Source of the DNA: Candidatus Zixiibacteriota bacterium
GTDB lineage: Bacteria; Zixibacteria; MSB-5A5; JAABVY01
DNA length: 17,805 bases
NCBI GenBank assembly: GCA_014730285.1
Contig: WJIM01000175.1
Location: 1 to 17,805, forward strand
Reading direction: 5' to 3'
Positions 13,308 to 17,805 of the stretch are shown piece by piece. Every line of letters starts with the position of its first letter. The first letter of the stretch is position 1. Made by a program: the position numbers and the translations under genes. Under the pieces are notes generated by a model that was not told the DNA's origin, did not search any database, and worked only from the letters and a program-made list of their open reading frames with translations.

Positions 13308-14204
13308 ATGGCAAACGACGAAAAAAACAATAGAGGCCTTCTGGATCGGCTGCAGTTTATTGACCGCAGGTATATCTTTATCTTCATTGCTCTGGCGGTA
13401 ATCATTCCTTTGCTTCTGGGCCTGCGTTTCGAGGAAAAGCCCTCGCCAATTGTACTGGCGCTTTATGATAAAGTCGATAATATGCCTCCCGGCTCTCGTC
13501 TATTAATGTCATTCGACTACGGTCCGACCACCGCGCCGGAGATTCAGCCTATGGTCGATGTGATTCTGAGGCATGCCTGTTTGAGGGGGCTGAAGGTTTA
13601 TCTTATGGCGGTCTGGGCCACGGGGCAGAGCCTTACGGTGCAGACTGTGGAGGATGTGCTTATTCCCGAATTCCCCGATTATGAATATGGCATTGATTAT
13701 ATAAATCTCGGATATAAGGCCGGTAATCAGGGATTGATCCGTGTAATCGTGGATGATATGAAGCGTATGTACAGCACCGATGCCAACGGTACCGACATTG
13801 AACAGGTCCCGATGATGAAGCAGGTTGAAAGCCTGAAGGATATGGATTTGATCGTATCCTTCGGGGGCGGATTCCCCGGCATTAAGGAATGGATTTTATT
13901 CGCCGGTGATCCGGGAGCAATCCCGATTGGCGGAGCCTGCACTGCTGTTTCCGCTCCACAGCTTTACCCCTATTATCCCAATCAGATGGTTGGGCTTCTG
14001 GGCGGAATCAAGGGGGCTGCGGAGTACGAAAGCCATGTACTGGATAGATATCCCGATTCGTTTAAGACAAAACCCACGCCGGGGATGAATATGATGGTGG
14101 CGCAGATGGTTGCGCATATTGTGATTATGCTCTTTATCGTTTTCGGTAATGTAATGTATTTCATGTATCGCGGCAAAGAGCGCAAACTTGCGATGGAGAA
14201 ATAG
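13308..14204 (+). CDS. Cassette 2 protein C: periplasmic domain anchored by a helix at each end
   Basis: The product is 298 residues, paralogous to C1. The N-terminus is longer and charged (MANDEKNNRG), then helix 22-39, the external domain of about 225 residues, helix 266-286 and a basic tail (RGKERKLAMEK). Shared motifs are 'LMSFDYGPTTAPE' (66-78), 'YINLGYKAGN' (131-140), 'FPGIKEW' (189-195), 'TAVSAPQLYPYY' (212-223) and 'MVGLLGGIKGAAEYE' (227-241). The conserved 'PE.QPM' and 'YPYY' groups flank what may be a binding cleft. The gap to B2 is 9 nt, not the overlap seen in cassette 1, and D2 follows after 5 nt. No enzyme family recognised. Confidence 0.85.
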   Translation: MANDEKNNRGLLDRLQFIDRRYIFIFIALAVIIPLLLGLRFEEKPSPIVLALYDKVDNMPPGSRLLMSFDYGPTTAPEIQPMVDVILRHACLRGLKVYLMAVWATGQSLTVQTVEDVLIPEFPDYEYGIDYINLGYKAGNQGLIRVIVDDMKRMYSTDANGTDIEQVPMMKQVESLKDMDLIVSFGGGFPGIKEWILFAGDPGAIPIGGACTAVSAPQLYPYYPNQMVGLLGGIKGAAEYESHVLDRYPDSFKTKPTPGMNMMVAQMVAHIVIMLFIVFGNVMYFMYRGKERKLAMEK

Positions 14205-14209
14205 AGACA

Positions 14210-14977
14210 GTGAATCCCAAAACCATAAAATTGATTATTTTTATTGTCATACTCACCTCAATTGTACTGAGTGTGTATTTCGTGAGTATGGACAGGGATT
14301 CGATTCGGGAGGGAATTTTTGTGACCTCCGCCGCATTTCTGACTTTGTTCATAATGTCCTTTTTGTACAAGGACAATCCATACTATAAATTTGCCGAGCA
14401 TCTTTTCGTGGGCGTATCGGCGGCCTACTGGATGACTATGGGCTTCTGGGGTACCATGATGCCCAATCTCGTGGCCAAGCTGTGGCCGGGCGCTGTTAGA
14501 GGAGTGCTGCCGGCGCTTGCGGAAAAAGATGCGAGTTACTGGTTTGTGATTCCACTCTTCCTGGGACTTGTGCTTTTAATGCGTCTGTCGCCCAAGGGCG
14601 GATGGATTTCGCGTTGGGCGCTGGCCTTTATTGTGGGAACAACAGCGGGCTTGAATCTGATCCGTTACCTGCGCTCTGATTTTATCGCGCAGGTCAATAA
14701 TACCATAATTCCGCTGGTAGATAAAACTGAAGCCGGAATTAGCTTCTGGGGCAGTTTTTCCAATATATTTGTTTTCATAGGTGTGCTCTGCGGATTGATT
14801 TATTTCTTCTTCTCCAAAGAGCACAAGGGATTTTTCGGGGGCGCTGCGCGCATCGGTATTCTGGTTCTGATGCTGACATTCGGTGCCGGATTCGGGTATA
14901 CCGTAATGGCGAGAATATCACTTCTGGCCGGAAGGATGACCTATCTCTTTGGCGACTGGCTTGGACTAATCAATTAA
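14210..14977 (+). CDS. Cassette 2 protein D: polytopic membrane protein with FLYKDNP motif
   Basis: The product is 255 residues, started at the GTG at 14210, five nt after the stop of C2. An ATG at 14288 is in frame but would remove the first helix. Motifs: 'MSFLYKDNPYYKFAE' (49-63), 'GWISRWAL' (131-138), 'GLIYFFFSKEHKGFFGGAA' (195-213) and 'FGAGFGYTVMARISLL' (224-239). Compared with D1 it has an extra N-terminal helix (about 7-25) and lacks about 59 residues between 'TIIPLV' and 'GLIYFFF', so two helices present in D1 are absent. The two D proteins thus share a core but differ in helix number. Function unknown. Confidence 0.82.
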   Translation: MNPKTIKLIIFIVILTSIVLSVYFVSMDRDSIREGIFVTSAAFLTLFIMSFLYKDNPYYKFAEHLFVGVSAAYWMTMGFWGTMMPNLVAKLWPGAVRGVLPALAEKDASYWFVIPLFLGLVLLMRLSPKGGWISRWALAFIVGTTAGLNLIRYLRSDFIAQVNNTIIPLVDKTEAGISFWGSFSNIFVFIGVLCGLIYFFFSKEHKGFFGGAARIGILVLMLTFGAGFGYTVMARISLLAGRMTYLFGDWLGLIN

Positions 14978-14997
14978 TAAACAATTTAGAGGTGCTT

Positions 14998-16482
14998 ATG
15001 AAAGATTGCCTTTTCCAGATGCGATTAAAGTTACTGCCGTTAGCGATCTTACTGCTTCTGGCAGCGCCTGTTTTCGCTCAGGCGCCGGATCAGTCTGGTG
15101 AGGCTTCCATGGAGGCGGATACGCTTCAGGAAGAACCGCAGGTTCCACCACCCGCCCCTCCTGAAATTGTAGTAGTCAAGGATACGGAAAACGACCACGG
15201 ACACTCGATTGACCTGGAATGGAAGCTTTCTCCCGATGATGACGGTACCGGGGACTATGTGACAGGCTACGAGATCTGGCGGGGGGAGATGGTTGAAGGT
15301 GAAATCGAGTTTCAACTTCGGCGAACTGTCCCCTATGGAGTAAAAATCTATACTGACCGCGGCGACACCGACGGCGGCGCTGATCCGATGCCCAATGACA
15401 AGGATTACTGGTACAAGATCGCGGCGGTGGCCGATGAGGATGTACGTACCGAATCGGAAGTTTACGGTCCGGTACAGGCCACGGGCGAATGGTTCCACAC
15501 CGGCAAGGCGCCTGTGGCTGTAGCTGTACTGATCTTCGCTTCGTTCTCAGTGGCATTCGTTATCGTGGCCGGCGGTCAGATCGATATGAAACAATTTTTT
15601 GTCATGTGGCCGATCATTTTTGTTCTCATAATCTGGCTGGTTCTTCTGATCAGTCTGATTGTCGGGGCTTCGGTTAACGGCCTCTGGTTTCTATTGGCCA
15701 TACCCGGTGCATTTGTCGGCAGCGTAGGTCTGGCTATCAGTATTGGCGCAATCGGATTTCTTGTCGGTTGGTTCGTACGCAGGACCAAAGGTGAGGATGC
15801 AAAGCTTTATGTACGTCCGCTATCGGGCATCAATGCGGTGGACGAGGCGATTGGACGCGCTACCGAAATGGGTAAGCCGATTCTTTATGTTCTCGGTCTC
15901 GGAACCGCATCGGATATCGCCACAATCTGCTCTTTCACGATCCTGGGGCGTGTGGCCCGCAGGGTGGCGGATCATCAGAGCTCGCTGATGGTGCCCTGTT
16001 ATGATCCGATCGTGATGACTGTGGCGCAGGAAGTTGTCAAAAACGCTTATGCCGAGTCTGGACGGCCTGACGCTTATGATGAGGATCAGGTCTTCTTCGT
16101 TACCCAGAGCCAGTTCGCCTATGTGGCCGCGGTTAACGGCATGATGCTGCGTGAGCTTCCTGCCTCCAATTTCTATCTGGGAATATTTTATGCTGAATCA
16201 CTGCTTCTGGCGGAAACCGGATCTCTGGCAGGGTCGATCCAGATTGCCGGTACCGACCAGGTGGCCCAGTTGCCATTTTTCATTGTGGCCTGCGACTACA
16301 CATTAATAGGCGAAGAGCTTTACGCCGCCAGCGCATATCTTTCGGGCGAGCCCACGCTTCTCGGTTCACTCAAGGCCGAGGACTGGGGCAAGGTTATATT
16401 TATCCTGCTGGTTGTGGTAGGTGTGATCGCGGCGACAGCGGGCTGGGATCAATTCATTCAATGGACTACAGTGAGACTGTAA
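14998..16482 (+). CDS. Cassette 3 protein A: FN3 ectodomain, extra helices, DUF6754-type domain
   Basis: The product is 494 residues from the ATG at 14998, with AGAGG five nt upstream; a GTG at 14992 in frame lies inside that site and is rejected. Signal peptide to about 28 (APVFAQ); Pro/Glu-rich linker 29-55; a compact FN3-like domain 56-168 with 'DTENDHGH' and 'WKLSPDD', closing 'GPVQATGEWF', without the insertions of A1 and A2. The membrane part is larger: helices near 171-191, 198-222, 226-243 and 245-260. The cytoplasmic domain (about 267-464) keeps 'GRATEMGK', 'AESLLLAETG', 'IQIAGT' and 'ACDYTLIGEEL', with 56 of 74 matches to A1 over the core by hand count. The last helix is 465-481. 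It follows D2 after 20 nt and is probably co-transcribed. Confidence 0.85.
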   Translation: MKDCLFQMRLKLLPLAILLLLAAPVFAQAPDQSGEASMEADTLQEEPQVPPPAPPEIVVVKDTENDHGHSIDLEWKLSPDDDGTGDYVTGYEIWRGEMVEGEIEFQLRRTVPYGVKIYTDRGDTDGGADPMPNDKDYWYKIAAVADEDVRTESEVYGPVQATGEWFHTGKAPVAVAVLIFASFSVAFVIVAGGQIDMKQFFVMWPIIFVLIIWLVLLISLIVGASVNGLWFLLAIPGAFVGSVGLAISIGAIGFLVGWFVRRTKGEDAKLYVRPLSGINAVDEAIGRATEMGKPILYVLGLGTASDIATICSFTILGRVARRVADHQSSLMVPCYDPIVMTVAQEVVKNAYAESGRPDAYDEDQVFFVTQSQFAYVAAVNGMMLRELPASNFYLGIFYAESLLLAETGSLAGSIQIAGTDQVAQLPFFIVACDYTLIGEELYAASAYLSGEPTLLGSLKAEDWGKVIFILLVVVGVIAATAGWDQFIQWTTVRL

Positions 16483-16495
16483 GTGAGGTGATTAT

Positions 16496-17805
16496 ATGAA
16501 GCAGTGGATTCCTTTAAAAATAGTATTGATCACCGGCCTTTTTATGATGATCCAGTACTTTGTCCCCAACGAAAAAGCCGAATTCTTCTACGAATATATG
16601 ATCGACTTCACGATCATTATCGGCATTTTCGCCTTGGCGCTCGGTATATGGTCTCTGGTGAGAGTATCCTGGGACAAGATACGCCGCAAAGCGCCGGGAT
16701 GGTTTTACTCCTGGGTCATAATAATCGGCCTGGTTGCCATGCTGTTCTTCGGATGGTGGCCGTGGCGTGTCGGCAATATCGGCGACAGGCCGGAGGCCGT
16801 AGCGGTCGGTGATATTGATTTCGATCAGGACAACGATATCGTGGTAGCCAACTACGATACCGACAATATTTCCATATTCAAAAATCGAAGTGGCGGACTG
16901 TTTATATCGGCTTACACATACAAAGCCGGAAAGACCCCGAGTGATCTTGTTTTGACAGATCTGGACGGCGACAATGATTTTGACGTCGCTGTTGCCAATC
17001 AGACGACAAATCAGATAAGCGTACTTTTGAACACAGGTACCCCGGAAGATTTTATCGACAGGCGGATGAGGATTACCCCCGACCGCAATCTCGATTCGAT
17101 CTTCAATGTGGGCAAGCCGAAAATAGACAAGCCGGTGAGTTATGACGCCGGTGAGATGCCGGTGGCAATCGCCCGCAGCGATTTCGACGGCGACGGCATG
17201 CTTAATGATCTGGTGACCGCCAACAAAGGCTCGGGCAATATCTCGGTATATATCAATAACGGCGACGGTACATTCGGAGATGCGCGTGAATATAATGTGG
17301 GTACCGAGCCGGTTGATGTTTACGCCGCCGATTTCAACCGTGACCTCGTAAATGATATTATAGTGGCAAACGAGGGCTCGAGCAACGTCTCCCTGCTGGT
17401 GGGAGAAGGCAACGGCTCATTCCAGGCCGCTCAGAATTTCCAGATTGACGGCGGAAAGATTACCGCGCTGGCAACCGGCGATTTTGATGAAAACGGCTGG
17501 ATCGATCTGGCGGTGACTGAGGATCTGGGCGATCAGCCCGGAATGGTACATATACTCAGAAGCGATTCGACCGGAGTGTTCGTTACTCAGGATTCATACC
17601 CGACCGGCATAATGCCGACGGCGATTGCGGGCGGAAGTATCAATGACGATGAGTACCGTGATCTGGTTGTGGCCAGTAAGGGCGACAATATGGTCTGGGT
17701 TCACAGAAATGACGGTCAGGGCGGATTTGCCTCCGCCAATCGATTCTTCTCGGGACGAAATCCTGTTGATGTCACCACCGGAATGATAATGGAAAACGGT
17801 CGAAC
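16496..17805 (+). CDS. Cassette 3 protein B with an inserted FG-GAP/VCBS β-propeller (partial)
   Basis: The frame opens at the ATG at 16496 (GAGGTG just upstream, 13 nt after A3) and is still open at the window end, giving 436 residues. Residues 1-88 are a B protein: helix 1 with 'YFVPNEK', helix 2 (36-56), basic loop 'SWDKIRRKAPGW' and helix 3 (70-88), aligning with B1 and B2. From about 98, instead of the short loop before helix 4, six FG-GAP-type units follow and a seventh begins at about 423. Calcium-loop motifs include 'DIDFDQDND' (106-114), 'DLDGDNDFD', 'DFDGDGMLND' and 'DFDENGWID'. The positive-inside rule puts the loop after helix 3 outside, as expected for FG-GAP propellers. Helices 4-6 should follow beyond the window. 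Confidence 0.88.
   Translation, partial: MKQWIPLKIVLITGLFMMIQYFVPNEKAEFFYEYMIDFTIIIGIFALALGIWSLVRVSWDKIRRKAPGWFYSWVIIIGLVAMLFFGWWPWRVGNIGDRPEAVAVGDIDFDQDNDIVVANYDTDNISIFKNRSGGLFISAYTYKAGKTPSDLVLTDLDGDNDFDVAVANQTTNQISVLLNTGTPEDFIDRRMRITPDRNLDSIFNVGKPKIDKPVSYDAGEMPVAIARSDFDGDGMLNDLVTANKGSGNISVYINNGDGTFGDAREYNVGTEPVDVYAADFNRDLVNDIIVANEGSSNVSLLVGEGNGSFQAAQNFQIDGGKITALATGDFDENGWIDLAVTEDLGDQPGMVHILRSDSTGVFVTQDSYPTGIMPTAIAGGSINDDEYRDLVVASKGDNMVWVHRNDGQGGFASANRFFSGRNPVDVTTGMIMENGR

Noticed and set aside
16504..16812. 102-codon plus-strand frame at the start of B3
   Set aside because: It is out of frame with the 16496 gene, which has membrane homology to B1 and B2 and FG-GAP repeats.
1..17805. tRNA, rRNA, transposase or phage genes
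   Set aside because: I looked for conserved rRNA/tRNA segments and transposase- or integrase-like proteins and saw none.

Overview
The window reads as a chromosomal piece of a Gram-negative-type bacterium of moderate GC content. The mix of dispersed palindromic repeats, FN3 ectodomains with a 'DxPNDxGG…LxWxLSxDD' signature, FG-GAP/VCBS propellers and an orphan GlmL-like ATPase resembles uncultured lineages around the FCB group (Zixibacteria-like). That assignment is inference from style of gene content; no rRNA or other marker is present.

Layout. (1) Positions 1-149 hold the 3' end of a gene with a DUF2087-like tail. (2) Positions 150-770 are non-coding and carry two pairs of dispersed palindromic repeats. 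(3) Positions 773-1772 hold two overlapping genes of unknown function: a two-helix membrane protein with a PH-like tail, and a soluble partly coiled-coil protein. (4) Positions 1773-2653 are non-coding: structured elements, a strong terminator, a possible 24-residue membrane peptide on the minus strand, and a consensus sigma70 promoter with a long leader for a small RRM RNA-binding protein (2654-2932). (5) A convergent thiol peroxidase (3117-3635, minus strand) has only one cysteine. (6) From 3769 to the window end everything runs on the plus strand as one membrane-system island.

The island begins with a GlmL/MutL-family ASKHA ATPase (3867-5720) and a 375-residue protein with lipoyl-like and KOW-like folds (5758-6885). 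A four-gene cassette A-B-C-D follows, repeated as paralogues: A1 B1 C1 D1 (6986-10924), A2 B2 C2 D2 (11211-14977), then A3 and a modified B3 (14998 to beyond the end). A = signal peptide + FN3 ectodomain + membrane helix/helices + a very conserved DUF6754-type cytoplasmic domain + C-terminal helix. B = small polytopic membrane protein. C = periplasmic domain held by a helix at each end. D = polytopic protein with a 'FLYKDNP…YKF' motif. In the third cassette a seven-bladed FG-GAP propeller is inserted into the loop of B after helix 3.

How it may work (inference): an ASKHA ATPase in the cytoplasm, DUF6754 domains on the inner face, B and D helices in the membrane, and FN3, C and propeller domains outside would form a multi-subunit trans-envelope complex. 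The cassettes would be diversified versions of one unit, with an almost fixed cytoplasmic face and variable ectodomains. No glutamate mutase genes lie nearby, so the GlmL-like protein probably serves this complex or another unknown job. The function of the whole is not known to me.
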